DNA of 64,000 nucleotides from Crocinitomicaceae bacterium (GCA_024639405.1 JAHEIL010000046.1:50940-114939), one strand, 5' to 3'. Positions 1-8,834 are shown, counted from the first letter of the stretch. The notes: generated from the letters alone by a model not told the origin. Numbers and translations: made by a program.

Positions 1-1024
1 TGATTGCACAATTGAAAGCGTTGCGAACCGCAACATTTTTAAACTCTTCACTTTGACAATCAAATGCCAAGTATTGAATATTTAAACTTGACTTAGATAA
101 GACACGGTGTTTTACATTCTTACCTGCTTGTGCATCTTCTAACGAACCCAAAATGTTTTCAACTTCATCAACAGGGATTTGTAAAACTATATCCGCCTTT
201 TTATTTCTAAAAGCGAACAGTTCACTGCGTTTTTCTTTCACATAACTGACATGAATGCCGTCTAAAAAAGGCAATTGATTACCAAACTCATCCTTTCGCC
301 AATACGAAGTATTTCGAGCCAATGAAACACCATTATCAGTTAATTCAGATAATTGAAAAGGCCCAGTTCCAATGGGATGTTGCCGAATAGAAGTTCCATA
401 TTCTAATAGCGCTTCCTTAGGGAAAATTGATAAATTAGAATGGGTCAACACTTTGTCTAATCCACTAAATGGTTCGTTTAACTCAATAGATAAAGTATAT
501 TTTCCAACAACCTTTATGCCTTTAACACCTTGTTTGTCATTAATATCATATGGTTTTTTGTAAAAGTCAGAGGCTCCTTTAATTCTATTCGCTAATATAT
601 AGGCACTTTTATTCAAAGGATGATTGGAACAGGTAAAATCAAGAGAAAACTTTATATCATCGGCAACCAATTCGCGGGTTTTTCCATTCCAACATTTATC
701 GGCGTGAAATTTGATTCCTTTTCTTAGTTGAAAGGTGTAAGTTTTGCCATCTTTACTAATAGAATAAGAAGTTGCTATTCCTGGTATAGCTTCCATTGTT
801 TTGTAATCTAAACGCAGTAACGTTTCAAACAACTGTATATAAACCCTTTGAGAATATGCATCGTCAGATGAAGCGGGAAATAAATTGGTCACTTTTTCTT
901 GTGACATAAAATTAAATGTACCACCATACATTTTACCTCCTTCTCCAACCTTTTGAATTGATTTGTTGGAACAAGAAATACAAAAAAAGAATACAATTAA
1001 GCTAAAAACAAGCAGATTTTTCAT
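1..1024 (-). CDS. ABC transporter peptide-binding lipoprotein (SBP_bac_5), partial
   Basis: The reading frame starts at an ATG read leftward from 1024 and is open to the window edge, so the C-terminus is missing. The first residues form a lipoprotein signal peptide with a lipobox ending ISC, which places the mature protein on a membrane facing the periplasm. The body matches the family 5 extracellular solute-binding proteins of oligopeptide/dipeptide ABC importers: an N-terminal LFPASSDDAYSQRVYIQLFE stretch, KDGKTYTFQLRKGIKFH, and a late NVAVRNAFNCAI segment that is the family's VRxAxNxAI motif. About 341 codons are present of a usual 500-600. A canonical promoter lies just upstream. Substrate (peptide, or another small ligand) cannot be told from this part. 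Confidence 0.85.
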   Translation of the reverse strand, partial: MKNLLVFSLIVFFFCISCSNKSIQKVGEGGKMYGGTFNFMSQEKVTNLFPASSDDAYSQRVYIQLFETLLRLDYKTMEAIPGIATSYSISKDGKTYTFQLRKGIKFHADKCWNGKTRELVADDIKFSLDFTCSNHPLNKSAYILANRIKGASDFYKKPYDINDKQGVKGIKVVGKYTLSIELNEPFSGLDKVLTHSNLSIFPKEALLEYGTSIRQHPIGTGPFQLSELTDNGVSLARNTSYWRKDEFGNQLPFLDGIHVSYVKEKRSELFAFRNKKADIVLQIPVDEVENILGSLEDAQAGKNVKHRVLSKSSLNIQYLAFDCQSEEFKNVAVRNAFNCAI

Positions 1025-1047
1025 GGTTTCAAGTATTTGTGTTGAAA

Positions 1048-1077
1048 CAAATATAAAAAAATCTTTCGGTAATCAAA
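1048..1077 (-). promoter_or_regulatory. Bacteroidota-type promoter of the solute-binding lipoprotein gene
   Basis: Read on the minus strand, TTTG (1077-1074) is followed after 18 bases by TATATTTG (1055-1048). This fits the Bacteroidota primary sigma factor consensus, TTTG at -33 and TAnnTTTG at -7. The start codon lies 23 bases downstream, giving a short leader without a Shine-Dalgarno sequence. Confidence 0.6.
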
Positions 1078-1091
1078 CAAGGTTGCTATTA

Positions 1092-2060
1092 TCAATATCC
1101 GATTTTTGATCGAACTCGTGCTAAAACTGCATTTGCAACAAGTCTAGCCTTCTCAGCTCCTAATGCTAGTGCTTTGTCCAACTCATTTTTGTTTTCCATT
1201 AGATAGAAGTAACGATCTCTTTGTTGCGCATATTTGGTTAAAATCAAGTCAAATAATGCTTGTTTTGCATGGCCATAACCATAGCCGCCATTCAAATAAT
1301 TTTGACGCATTTCAGCTTGCTCCACTTCACTTGCTAATAAGCGATACAAAGCAAAAATATGACACGTTTCAGGATCTTTAACATCTTCTAATTGTTTAGA
1401 ATCTGTTGCTATCGACATGACTTGTTTTCGCAATTGCTTTTCAGGTAAAAAGATGTTGATGAAGTTATTGCGAGACTTACTCATTTTTTGACCGTCTGTA
1501 CCCAAAACATACATGGTACTTTCTGCTATACGTGCTTCAGGTAAAACAAATGTTTCTCCCATTTGAAAATTAAAACGACTGGCAACATCACGCGTAATTT
1601 CAATGTGCTGCAATTGATCTTTTCCTACTGGGACAAGTTCTGCATCGTATAATAAAATATCAGCTGCCATCAACATCGGATAGGTAAATAAACCTGCATT
1701 TACATCTTCCAAACGATCTGATTTATCTTTAAAAGAATGTGCTAATGTCAACCTTTGATATGGAAAAAAGCAGCTTAAATACCATGTTAATTCGGCCGTT
1801 TGAGGAACATCTGATTGTCTGTAAAAAACTACTTTATCGGTATTTAAACCAAATGCTAACCAAGTAGCTGCAGTACTGTAGGTGTTTTCTCTTAATTCTT
1901 CCGCATTTTTTATTTGGGTCATTGAATGCATATCCGCAATGAACAAAAACGAATCATTATCCGCTTGATGTGCCATTTCAATTGCAGGTATAATTGCTCC
2001 TAATAAATTTCCAAGATGTGGTGTGCCCGTACTTTGAACACCCGTTAGAATTCGTGCCAT
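1092..2060 (-). CDS. trpS: Tryptophanyl-tRNA synthetase
   Basis: Class I aminoacyl-tRNA synthetase that charges tRNA-Trp with tryptophan using ATP, in the cytoplasm. The 322-residue length is normal for bacterial TrpRS. The HIGH-type signature is PHLGN at residues 14-18 and the KMSKS loop is at 192-196. Between them the TrpRS-typical stretch with GLFTYPMLMAADILLY and VGKDQLQHIE (about 123-154) is intact. It is transcribed away from the acyltransferase gene. A possible -7 element TAAATTTG lies at 2082-2075 on the minus strand, without a good -33 partner. No T-box or attenuator hairpin is visible in the short upstream region. Confidence 0.97.
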   Translation of the reverse strand: MARILTGVQSTGTPHLGNLLGAIIPAIEMAHQADNDSFLFIADMHSMTQIKNAEELRENTYSTAATWLAFGLNTDKVVFYRQSDVPQTAELTWYLSCFFPYQRLTLAHSFKDKSDRLEDVNAGLFTYPMLMAADILLYDAELVPVGKDQLQHIEITRDVASRFNFQMGETFVLPEARIAESTMYVLGTDGQKMSKSRNNFINIFLPEKQLRKQVMSIATDSKQLEDVKDPETCHIFALYRLLASEVEQAEMRQNYLNGGYGYGHAKQALFDLILTKYAQQRDRYFYLMENKNELDKALALGAEKARLVANAVLARVRSKIGY

Positions 2061-2157
2061 TTAACTATTTTCTACAAATTTAATGAATTTCTAGCGGAGA
2101 AAAATGTGGTTGATAACAATTCCTTGATAAAGGGTATAGATTCCATTGAAAAATTTG

Positions 2158-2165
2158 TAGCTTTG
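2158..2165 (+). promoter_or_regulatory. -7 element TAGCTTTG upstream of the acyltransferase gene
   Basis: TAGCTTTG matches the Bacteroidota -7 consensus TAnnTTTG and ends only five bases before the ATG at 2171. The predicted transcript would therefore begin at or next to the start codon. No clear -33 TTTG is found at the usual spacing. Confidence 0.4.
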
Positions 2166-2170
2166 AACGT

Positions 2171-2932
2171 ATGAAATTGCTTAAAGGTATCGCTTCTTTT
2201 TTATGGAAAATCTATGTTGGATGTGTCTTTGTGATTTTTGCATTAGGCTTATATCCGCTGTTTTTAATTGTCCTTTCAAATCCTAATTGGAAGAAATTCA
2301 GTTTTAAATTATTTGTTTTTTGGAGCTGGTGCATGCGCATCTTTTGTGGTTATTTTGTGCAAAAAATTAAAAAAACTCCTTTACCAGATGGTCCTTACAT
2401 TATTGTTGCCAATCACAGTTCTTACTTAGACATCTTTTTAATGTATTCTATTTTGCCAAAACACCCATTTTTATTTCTAGGTAAAGATGAAATATTGACT
2501 TATCCAATATTAAAAACGTATTTCAAAGGTCTAAATATTCCAGTTTACAGAAAAGATAAACGTAAAGCAGCTGTGTCTTTCATTCAAGCAAAAAAAGCTG
2601 TGAGAGATGGTTGGTCGATTGTCATTTTCCCAGAAGGTGGGATACCTGACGAGCATAATCCTAAAATGATTCCATTCAAAAAAGGTGCTTTTAAATTAGC
2701 AAAACAACTCAACATTCCAATTGTACCAGTTACTTTTACCAACCACTATAAATTATTTTCAGATCCATTAGATTTTTATGGTACGGCTCGTCCAGGAATA
2801 TCAGATGTTTACATCCACGAAGCTTTGTCAATGGAAAAAATTAAAGAAATGTCAGAAAATGAAATACTTGAACATTGTTTTGAAACCATCAATGAACCAA
2901 TATTAAAAGAGCATCCAGAATTTAACGCTTAA
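2171..2932 (+). CDS. 1-acyl-sn-glycerol-3-phosphate acyltransferase (PlsC family)
   Basis: Membrane-bound acyltransferase that probably adds the second acyl chain to lysophosphatidic acid in phospholipid synthesis. The catalytic NHX4D motif is NHSSYLD at residues 81-87 and the substrate-binding FPEGG motif is at 153-157. An N-terminal hydrophobic segment (about 10-36) would anchor it in the inner membrane. At 253 residues it has the usual PlsC length. It could alternatively act on another lysophospholipid or in lipid remodelling, since Bacteroidota often carry several paralogues. It is transcribed divergently from trpS and is followed by gatC, which seems to have its own promoter. Confidence 0.9.
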   Translation: MKLLKGIASFLWKIYVGCVFVIFALGLYPLFLIVLSNPNWKKFSFKLFVFWSWCMRIFCGYFVQKIKKTPLPDGPYIIVANHSSYLDIFLMYSILPKHPFLFLGKDEILTYPILKTYFKGLNIPVYRKDKRKAAVSFIQAKKAVRDGWSIVIFPEGGIPDEHNPKMIPFKKGAFKLAKQLNIPIVPVTFTNHYKLFSDPLDFYGTARPGISDVYIHEALSMEKIKEMSENEILEHCFETINEPILKEHPEFNA

Positions 2933-2958
2933 TCAACAAGAAGTTTTAAGTTTATTTA

Positions 2959-2966
2959 TACCTTTG
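2959..2966 (+). promoter_or_regulatory. -7 element TACCTTTG upstream of gatC
   Basis: TACCTTTG is a perfect TAnnTTTG match 37 bases before the gatC start. The -33 region has no clear TTG, so this is a partial promoter call. Confidence 0.4.
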
Positions 2967-3003
2967 TTCTGTTTGTAAAACGCATTTAAGACAATTAAAT
3001 ACC

Positions 3004-3294
3004 ATGAAAATAACGGAAGAAACTGTAGATCATATCGCACACTTAGCACGTTTAGAATTTATCGGAGATAAAAAACAAGCGATTCAACAAGATATGGAAA
3101 TGATTTTAACCTTTATGGAAAAGTTAAATGAAGTAAATACAGATGCTGTTGAACCATTGATTTTCATGAATACTGAAGTCAACAAATTACGAGAAGATGT
3201 AGCAGTTGATACTATCACTCAGGAAGAAGGTTTAAGAAATGCTCCTAAAAAAGATTCTGACTATTTTAGAATTCCAAAAGTATTGGATAAATAA
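3004..3294 (+). CDS. gatC: Asp-tRNA(Asn)/Glu-tRNA(Gln) amidotransferase subunit C
   Basis: Small subunit of the GatCAB complex, which converts misacylated Glu-tRNA(Gln) or Asp-tRNA(Asn) to the correct aminoacyl-tRNA in organisms lacking the direct synthetases. The 96-residue length and the opening ITEETVDHIAHLARLEF are typical of GatC, as is the C-terminal LREDVAVD / DYFRIPKVL pattern that wraps the A subunit. gatA and gatB are not in this window, as is common when the three genes are dispersed. The next gene begins nine bases after its stop, which suggests cotranscription. Confidence 0.95.
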   Translation: MKITEETVDHIAHLARLEFIGDKKQAIQQDMEMILTFMEKLNEVNTDAVEPLIFMNTEVNKLREDVAVDTITQEEGLRNAPKKDSDYFRIPKVLDK

Positions 3295-3303
3295 TCCATA
3301 CCC

Positions 3304-4560
3304 TTGACAAAACAACCAAACAAAGCTTCACATGATCCTTTTGCAGTTCTAAGGATTCGCGAGTTCAATTTCTTTTTAATTAATCGGTTTTTCCTAACTA
3401 TGGGAATCCAAATGCAAAGCGTAATTGTTGGTTGGCAAATTTATGCTCTTTCAAAAGACGTCTTGGATTTAGGATTAATTGGTTTAACCGAAGCCATTCC
3501 ATTTATTCTAATCTCACTTTTTTCTGGGCATGTTGCAGACACCTTTAGTCGAAAAAAAATTATTGTCATTTCCACTTTTTTTTTCTTAATTGTAAGTAGT
3601 TTTCTTTTTTATTGTTCTTCTGAAAATTCTACTCTATTAAAACACTTTGGGACATTTCCGATTTTTATTGCAATTGCTGCAACTGGAATCATTCGCGGAT
3701 TTTTATCTGCTGCTTATCCATCTTTGATTGCTCAAATTGTTCCACGCAAACTCTATGCGAATGCGTCAACATGGAACAGCACAGTTTGGCACATCGCTTC
3801 GATTTTAGGCCCATCAATCGCAGGGTTTATCATTGCGATAAATTACACAACTGCATATTCGGTAGATATCCTATTTATAATATTGGCAATTTTTTCCTTC
3901 TTTTTTGTTTCCAATCATTCAATTCCAAAAAGAGCAAAGCAAGAAAGCATCTTTCAAAGCATTCGCAGCGGAATAAAATTTGTAGTTAAAAATCAAGTGA
4001 TTTTGGGTGCTCTATCGTTGGATTTATTTGCTGTTTTATTTGGTGGGGCTGTTGCTCTACTTCCTGCTTTTGCGGATAAAGTGTTGCATGCTGGAGCGGT
4101 TGAGTTGGGATTTTTAAGGGCTGCTCCTGCTGTTGGTGCTGTTTGCATGGCATTTATTATTGCTTACAAACCTCCAACAAAGAATGCGGGTAGAAACTTA
4201 TTTATTTCAGTAGCAGCATTTGGTTTGTCAACCATTTTGTTTGGTTTGTCTACTTCCTACTTTTGGGCACTTATCTTCCTTTTTCTTACGGGTGCTTTCG
4301 ACAACGTAAGTGTAGTGATTCGACATACAATTTTACAATTGTCAACACCAGACGAAATGCGCGGACGTGTAGCTGCAGTGAATGGCATTTTTATCGGTTC
4401 TTCGAATGAAATTGGTGCATTTGAATCAGGTTCTACAGCAAGAGCTTTTGGACTCAAACCATCGATCATTTTAGGAGGAATATTAACAATAGCTGTCGTG
4501 ATTTTAACCGCACGTTTAAGTCCAAAACTCAGAAAATTAAATATTGAACAATTGGATTAA
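3304..4560 (+). CDS. MFS transporter, EntS/enterobactin-exporter-like
   Basis: Twelve-helix major facilitator superfamily protein of 418 residues in the inner membrane. The pattern of hydrophobic segments, the GHVADTFSRKKII loop between helices 2 and 3, and MRGRVAAVNGIFIGSSNEIGAFESG near helix 10-11 resemble the DHA3 drug/siderophore exporter branch (EntS-like), in which MRGRV is characteristic. Substrate is not known. The start is a TTG at 3304, nine bases after gatC; no ATG is available before the first helix. The gene overlaps the convergent NadR-like kinase gene by four bases at its stop codon. Confidence 0.85.
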   Translation: MTKQPNKASHDPFAVLRIREFNFFLINRFFLTMGIQMQSVIVGWQIYALSKDVLDLGLIGLTEAIPFILISLFSGHVADTFSRKKIIVISTFFFLIVSSFLFYCSSENSTLLKHFGTFPIFIAIAATGIIRGFLSAAYPSLIAQIVPRKLYANASTWNSTVWHIASILGPSIAGFIIAINYTTAYSVDILFIILAIFSFFFVSNHSIPKRAKQESIFQSIRSGIKFVVKNQVILGALSLDLFAVLFGGAVALLPAFADKVLHAGAVELGFLRAAPAVGAVCMAFIIAYKPPTKNAGRNLFISVAAFGLSTILFGLSTSYFWALIFLFLTGAFDNVSVVIRHTILQLSTPDEMRGRVAAVNGIFIGSSNEIGAFESGSTARAFGLKPSIILGGILTIAVVILTARLSPKLRKLNIEQLD

Positions 4561-5060
4561 CGAATTGCTTCAATTATGCTGACACATTGTTCAACCCTTT
4601 CTTCAAATGTCCCTTTGATAATCGTAAACGAACAATTAGTTGCTTCTAATTCTGCTAAATACATTTGAAATAATTGATGGCGCTCATGTTCGTTTACACG
4701 CAATGGATCTGGCTCCCATGGGATATCTGGATAACACAAAAAGTAATGCGCACATTGTTGGTTAGCAAACCCTTGCGCAATAAACGGACTAACTTTTCCA
4801 AATTTATATTCCGACCAAATTTTCAAAACGAGATAATCCGTGTCACACAATTGGATTGTAGCATTTTCAGCTTGGCTCCAACGCTTTTCTTGAACCGCTG
4901 CAATGCAATCTAAATCTTCAAATTCATAAACTCCATTCCTTTGCATTAAAAACTCTCGGGCATATTCCGCTTGATAATTCGCAGAAAAATGATGCGCAAG
5001 TTGAATTGCTAAAGTCGATTTACCTGTTGACTCAGGACCTGTAAAAATGAATCTTTTCAT
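4557..5060 (-). CDS. NadR-like AAA ATPase / ribosylnicotinamide kinase
   Basis: P-loop kinase resembling the C-terminal ribosylnicotinamide kinase domain of NadR. A Walker A motif GPESTGKST lies close to the N-terminus, followed by an AREF motif and a late FEERV region. The start at 5060 is chosen over 5081 because its ATG overlaps the TGA of the preceding pnuC-like gene (ATGA), giving 167 residues; the longer form would add only seven. Coupling to the PnuC-type carrier points to phosphorylation and trapping of an imported vitamin, by family precedent nicotinamide riboside to NMN. The same domain also accompanies thiamine-type PnuT carriers in some Bacteroidota, so the substrate is open. Confidence 0.8.
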   Translation of the reverse strand: MKRFIFTGPESTGKSTLAIQLAHHFSANYQAEYAREFLMQRNGVYEFEDLDCIAAVQEKRWSQAENATIQLCDTDYLVLKIWSEYKFGKVSPFIAQGFANQQCAHYFLCYPDIPWEPDPLRVNEHERHQLFQMYLAELEATNCSFTIIKGTFEERVEQCVSIIEAIR

Positions 5061-5620
5061 ACCTGTAGTTTCTTTTTCCAATTGAAATAGCCAACAAGTG
5101 CTACAATTGAATAAATTCCATATAAAAATGCTGTTGGATACAATCCTCTTGCTACGTACAAGTATATTAATACCAAATCAATTACAATCCAAAACAACCA
5201 ATTTTCAAGTATTTTCTGAGTTGTTAAGTACGTTGCGTACAAACTAAAAACGCCAATTTGTGCATCTAAGTAGGGATTGAATTGTTGCGTGTTTTCTGAA
5301 ACCAGATATCCCAAAATTAAACCCAAAACAAAGATAGGAAGAAGTAATTTCAATTGTTTTTTCAATTGAATTCTATGTATTTGTTGTACACCTGATTTTT
5401 TAGAAAACCAATTCAACCAACCTACAAGTGCCAAGACTACATAAAAAAATTGTAAACTAGCTTCAATGTAAAGTTGGCTATTGAAACAAATTAACACATA
5501 CAAACATGCACTCAATCCACCAAAAACCCAAGCGCTTGCTTTTTCTAGCGCGGCAAAAACAACATATAAAACTCCCAATAATAGGGCAATCCATTCTATA
5601 ATTGTTCCACTTGATGTCAT
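5057..5620 (-). CDS. PnuC/PnuT family vitamin transporter
   Basis: Inner-membrane facilitator of the PnuC family, 187 residues with about seven hydrophobic segments. The family hallmark is seen in WVFGGLSACLYVLI and YIEASLQFFYVVLALVGWLNW, and in the C-terminal half in ENWLFWIVIDLVLIYLYVARGLYPTAFLY, where W, D and Y contact the substrate in studied members. PnuC carries nicotinamide riboside, PnuT thiamine and PnuX riboflavin. The overlapping downstream NadR-like kinase favours nicotinamide riboside. There is no TPP riboswitch in the 115 bases upstream, unlike the receptor gene at 49.7 kb. It is transcribed divergently from the helicase gene. Confidence 0.88.
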   Translation of the reverse strand: MTSSGTIIEWIALLLGVLYVVFAALEKASAWVFGGLSACLYVLICFNSQLYIEASLQFFYVVLALVGWLNWFSKKSGVQQIHRIQLKKQLKLLLPIFVLGLILGYLVSENTQQFNPYLDAQIGVFSLYATYLTTQKILENWLFWIVIDLVLIYLYVARGLYPTAFLYGIYSIVALVGYFNWKKKLQV

Positions 5621-5721
5621 TGCTTTTGCGTAATATTTTACTTTTTAAAGGCTAAAGTTCTCAAAAAAAATGAAGAAAAGCCCTTTCAGTTCCAACAAAA
5701 CTTTTGCATGCGATTTTTACG

Positions 5722-5729
5722 TAATTTTG
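5722..5729 (+). promoter_or_regulatory. -7 element TAATTTTG upstream of the DEAD-box helicase gene
   Basis: TAATTTTG matches TAnnTTTG and ends six bases before the ATG at 5736, so the leader would be very short. A TTTG at 5703-5706 is 15 bases upstream, slightly closer than the usual 17-23. Confidence 0.4.
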
Positions 5730-5735
5730 TAGGGT

Positions 5736-6941
5736 ATGAAATTCACCGAATTAAATTTGAATGAGCAACTGCTAGAAGCGATTTCTCACATGGGATTTGT
5801 TACTGCAACTCCCATTCAACAGTTTGCCATTCCAAAAATACTTGAAAACAAGGATTTAATTGCTTGTGCTCAAACAGGTACAGGTAAAACAGCTGCATTT
5901 ATTCTTCCTATTTTAAATAAATTAACTGGAAAAGAAGACTGCTCAATAAATACTTTAATCATTGTTCCAACACGTGAATTAGCCATTCAAATTGATCAAG
6001 AAATTCAAGGCTTGTCTTATTTTGTATCTGTTGGTTCAAAAGCAATTTATGGTGGAGGCGATGGAAAAAGCTGGGATGAACAAAAAGAAGCATTAAAAGA
6101 CGGGACAGATATTATTGTTGCAACACCAGGTAAATTATTATCGCACATTGCACAAGGTTATGTCGATTTTTCAAAAGTGCAACACTTAATTTTAGATGAG
6201 GCTGATAAAATGTTGGATATGGGATTTTCGGATGATTTATTGTCTATTATTTCGAATTTACCAAAAGAACGTCAAACCTTGTTGTTTAGCGCTACAATGC
6301 CCACTAAAATTAGAGAATTAGCAAAACGAATTTTAAAAGAGCCGGAAGAAATTACCTTGTCTATTTCGAAACCTGCTGCTGGAGTTGCTCAGAAAGTGTA
6401 CTTAACGTTTGATCCCCAAAAAATTCCGTTAATTACTTCTATTTTAAAAGAAAGAACGGATTATACAAGCATTATTATTTTCACTTCTTCTAAAAGTAAA
6501 GTCAGTGAAATTGTTCATGCTTTGCGTAAAAATGGAATAAAATCGCAAGGTGTTTCTTCTAATTTGGACCAAGAACAACGCGAAGAAATATTAAGAGGAT
6601 TCAGATCAAAACGCATTCGAATCATCGTTGCAACAGATGTTATGAGTCGCGGAATTGACATCAAAGAAATCAATTTAGTGATCAATTACGATACACCTTT
6701 TGACGCAGAAGATTATGTTCACCGAGTTGGTAGAACTGCTCGTGCGAATACAAAAGGTGAAGCAATCACTTTAGTGAATGAAAAAGACATGCGTAAATTG
6801 GCACAAATCCAACGATTAATAGAAGCTGAAATTCCACAAATTGAATTGCCGGAAGAACTTGGAAAAGGACCTGAATTTAGTGTGCAAAAGCAGCCAACTA
6901 AAAAAAGACCGTTCAAAAAAAGAGTTTTTACTAAAAAATAA
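5736..6941 (+). CDS. DEAD-box RNA helicase (RhlE-like)
   Basis: ATP-dependent RNA helicase acting in RNA unwinding, ribosome assembly or decay. All core motifs are present: the Q motif (FVTATPIQQFAIP, about 21-33), motif I AQTGTGKT (45-52), PTRELAIQ (79-86), DEAD (154-157), SAT (185-187) and the C-terminal HRVGRTAR. The basic tail rich in K, R and P (KKRPFKKRVFTKK) ends the 401-residue protein, as in RhlE-type helicases, and probably binds RNA. It leads a run of five rightward genes with tight spacing. Confidence 0.93.
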   Translation: MKFTELNLNEQLLEAISHMGFVTATPIQQFAIPKILENKDLIACAQTGTGKTAAFILPILNKLTGKEDCSINTLIIVPTRELAIQIDQEIQGLSYFVSVGSKAIYGGGDGKSWDEQKEALKDGTDIIVATPGKLLSHIAQGYVDFSKVQHLILDEADKMLDMGFSDDLLSIISNLPKERQTLLFSATMPTKIRELAKRILKEPEEITLSISKPAAGVAQKVYLTFDPQKIPLITSILKERTDYTSIIIFTSSKSKVSEIVHALRKNGIKSQGVSSNLDQEQREEILRGFRSKRIRIIVATDVMSRGIDIKEINLVINYDTPFDAEDYVHRVGRTARANTKGEAITLVNEKDMRKLAQIQRLIEAEIPQIELPEELGKGPEFSVQKQPTKKRPFKKRVFTKK

Positions 6942-6944
6942 ACC

Positions 6945-7604
6945 ATGAAAAAAAGGGCGTTATTTTTAATGATTTTGTTTGTCGTTGGAGTATTTACTGC
7001 CTACTTCATCAGTAAGCCATCAACTGAAAAAATACTTCCTGTTTACAACCCAATTGATCTAAACGAAGAAATGGTTGATCCAGAATTAGCAAGAATCGGT
7101 TACGGTCATACCATCGGAAATTTTTCTTTTCTTGATCAAAATGGGAATGTTTTTACGCAAGAACAAGTCAAAGGAAAAGTGTATGTTGTTGAATATTTTT
7201 TTACTACTTGTGGTACTATTTGCCCAAAAATGAATGCACAAATGCAACGCATTCAACAAGCGTATAAAGGGTCAAAAAAAGTTGAACTATTAAGCTTTAC
7301 TGTAAATCCTAAAACTGATTCCGTTGAACAATTAAAACGTTATGCAATAGATCATAAAGCAAACGATCAACAATGGCATTTTTTAACGGGAAAACAAGAA
7401 AAATTATACCACTTAGCACGTACTTCCTTTTTTGTATTAAAACCTGCTGAAGTTGAAAACCAAGGAGACGAAGGAAGTGATTTCATTCACACCAATAATT
7501 TTGTCTTAGTGGATCAATCGGGACGCATTCGTGGATATTATGACGGAACTTCAACAAAAGAAGTGAATCATCTAATCAAAGACATTCAACTGCTTTTAAA
7601 TTAA
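6945..7604 (+). CDS. SCO1/SenC family copper-binding thioredoxin-like protein
   Basis: Membrane-anchored thioredoxin-fold protein that delivers copper to, or reduces, the CuA site of cytochrome c oxidase in the periplasm. The copper-binding CxxxC is C89 and C93 (TTCGTICPK) and the third ligand is H182 in FIHTNNFVLVD. One N-terminal hydrophobic segment (about 5-22) acts as a membrane anchor. The 219-residue length is normal. It starts three bases after the helicase stop codon. No cytochrome oxidase genes are adjacent, so its partner is not visible here. Confidence 0.92.
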   Translation: MKKRALFLMILFVVGVFTAYFISKPSTEKILPVYNPIDLNEEMVDPELARIGYGHTIGNFSFLDQNGNVFTQEQVKGKVYVVEYFFTTCGTICPKMNAQMQRIQQAYKGSKKVELLSFTVNPKTDSVEQLKRYAIDHKANDQQWHFLTGKQEKLYHLARTSFFVLKPAEVENQGDEGSDFIHTNNFVLVDQSGRIRGYYDGTSTKEVNHLIKDIQLLLN

Positions 7605-7609
7605 TTACT

Positions 7610-8281
7610 ATGGCAAAACTTTGTATTGTTCCAACACCCATCGGAAATTTAGAAGATATTACTTTACGTGCTATTCGAATCTTAAGTGAATGCGATGTGA
7701 TTTTTGCAGAGGACACGCGTGTAACAAAAAAATTACTGAATCATTTAGTTATCAACAAGCCGATTCTTCCTTTTCATGCGCACAATGAGCATAAATTTTT
7801 ACAGTCATCTATTGATCGGATTAAATCAAATGCGTTAACTGTTTTGGTTTCTGATGCAGGAACACCTGGCATTTCAGATCCAGGTTTTTTATTAGCCCGA
7901 GAATGTGTCAATCAAGGAATTGATATTGAGTGTTTACCTGGGCCAACAGCCTTTGTTCCTGCGTTGGTTGCAAGTGGATTCCCATGCGATAAATTTGTCT
8001 TTGAAGGATTTTTACCGCATAAAAAAGGACGACAAACGCGTTTGTTGAAATTAGCAGAAGAAGATCGTACAATTGTTTTGTATGAATCGCCGCATCGCTT
8101 GGTGAAATGTTTGGGACAAATTGAAGAATTTTTTGGCGCTGAACGAGCAGTATGTGTCGTTAGAGAAATCTCTAAATTGTACGAAGAATACAAACGTGGC
8201 ACTGCAACAGAAGTTAAAAATTATTACGAAAAAAATCCTCCTAAAGGAGAAATTGTGATCCTTGTAGCTGGAAAAGAATAA
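7610..8281 (+). CDS. rsmI: 16S rRNA (cytidine(1402)-2'-O)-methyltransferase
   Basis: SAM-dependent enzyme methylating the 2'-hydroxyl of C1402 in the decoding centre of 16S rRNA. The tetrapyrrole-methylase-like fold is recognised from CIVPTPIGNLEDITLRA at the N-terminus, FAEDTR, the SDAGTPGISDPG loop and LPGPTAFVPALVASG. At 223 residues it lacks the C-terminal extension of about 50 residues present in the E. coli protein, which is usual in Bacteroidota. It starts five bases after the SCO1-like gene. Confidence 0.94.
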   Translation: MAKLCIVPTPIGNLEDITLRAIRILSECDVIFAEDTRVTKKLLNHLVINKPILPFHAHNEHKFLQSSIDRIKSNALTVLVSDAGTPGISDPGFLLARECVNQGIDIECLPGPTAFVPALVASGFPCDKFVFEGFLPHKKGRQTRLLKLAEEDRTIVLYESPHRLVKCLGQIEEFFGAERAVCVVREISKLYEEYKRGTATEVKNYYEKNPPKGEIVILVAGKE

Positions 8282-8297
8282 TATAAAATTAATCATT

Positions 8298-8834
8298 ATG
8301 CACATTATCATTTATTTATTATTGGGAATTATTGGATTAATCGGTATCTTTTTAATCATTGCTTTATTCAGTAGAAAAAACTACGGTGTTCAAGAAGAAA
8401 TTACAATTCAACTTCCTTCAAACGAAGTGTTTGATTACTTAAAACACCTTACTAATCAAGAACAATTTAGCAAATGGGTTATGACAGATCCTGCCATGAA
8501 AAAAACGTTGACAGGTGTAGATGGTACAATTGGTTTTATTTACGCTTGGGACAGTCAAAATAAACAAGCGGGTGCAGGTGAACAAGAAATTATGGGACTT
8601 GAACCTTCAAAATTTATTGATGTTGAAGTACGTTTTTTACGCCCATTCAAAGGTATAGCTAAAACACCTTTTACGATTCAAGCATTGAATGAAAATGAAA
8701 CGAGAGTAATTTGGGGAATGTCAAGTAAAATGGCTTACCCAATGAATATTATGCTGCTATTTAAAATCGAAAATATTCTTGCGAAGGATTTAAAGGAAAG
8801 CTTAAACAATTTAAAAGTCATTTTAGAAAAATAA
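8298..8834 (+). CDS. SRPBCC family (polyketide cyclase-like) membrane-anchored protein
   Basis: A 178-residue protein with one N-terminal transmembrane helix (about 2-24) followed by a START/Bet v1-like domain with the helix-grip pattern: an opening EEITIQLPSNEVFDYLKHL, a central IEVEVRF-type strand and a C-terminal long helix ending LKESLNNLKVILEK. Such domains bind hydrophobic ligands. No catalytic function can be assigned. It lies 16 bases after rsmI and two bases before the oxidoreductase gene, so it belongs to the same transcription unit. Confidence 0.75.
   Translation: MHIIIYLLLGIIGLIGIFLIIALFSRKNYGVQEEITIQLPSNEVFDYLKHLTNQEQFSKWVMTDPAMKKTLTGVDGTIGFIYAWDSQNKQAGAGEQEIMGLEPSKFIDVEVRFLRPFKGIAKTPFTIQALNENETRVIWGMSSKMAYPMNIMLLFKIENILAKDLKESLNNLKVILEK

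Noticed and set aside
5621..5735. TPP riboswitch upstream of the PnuC-like gene
   Set aside because: No GGCTGAGA or GATAATGCC-type segment is present in this region.
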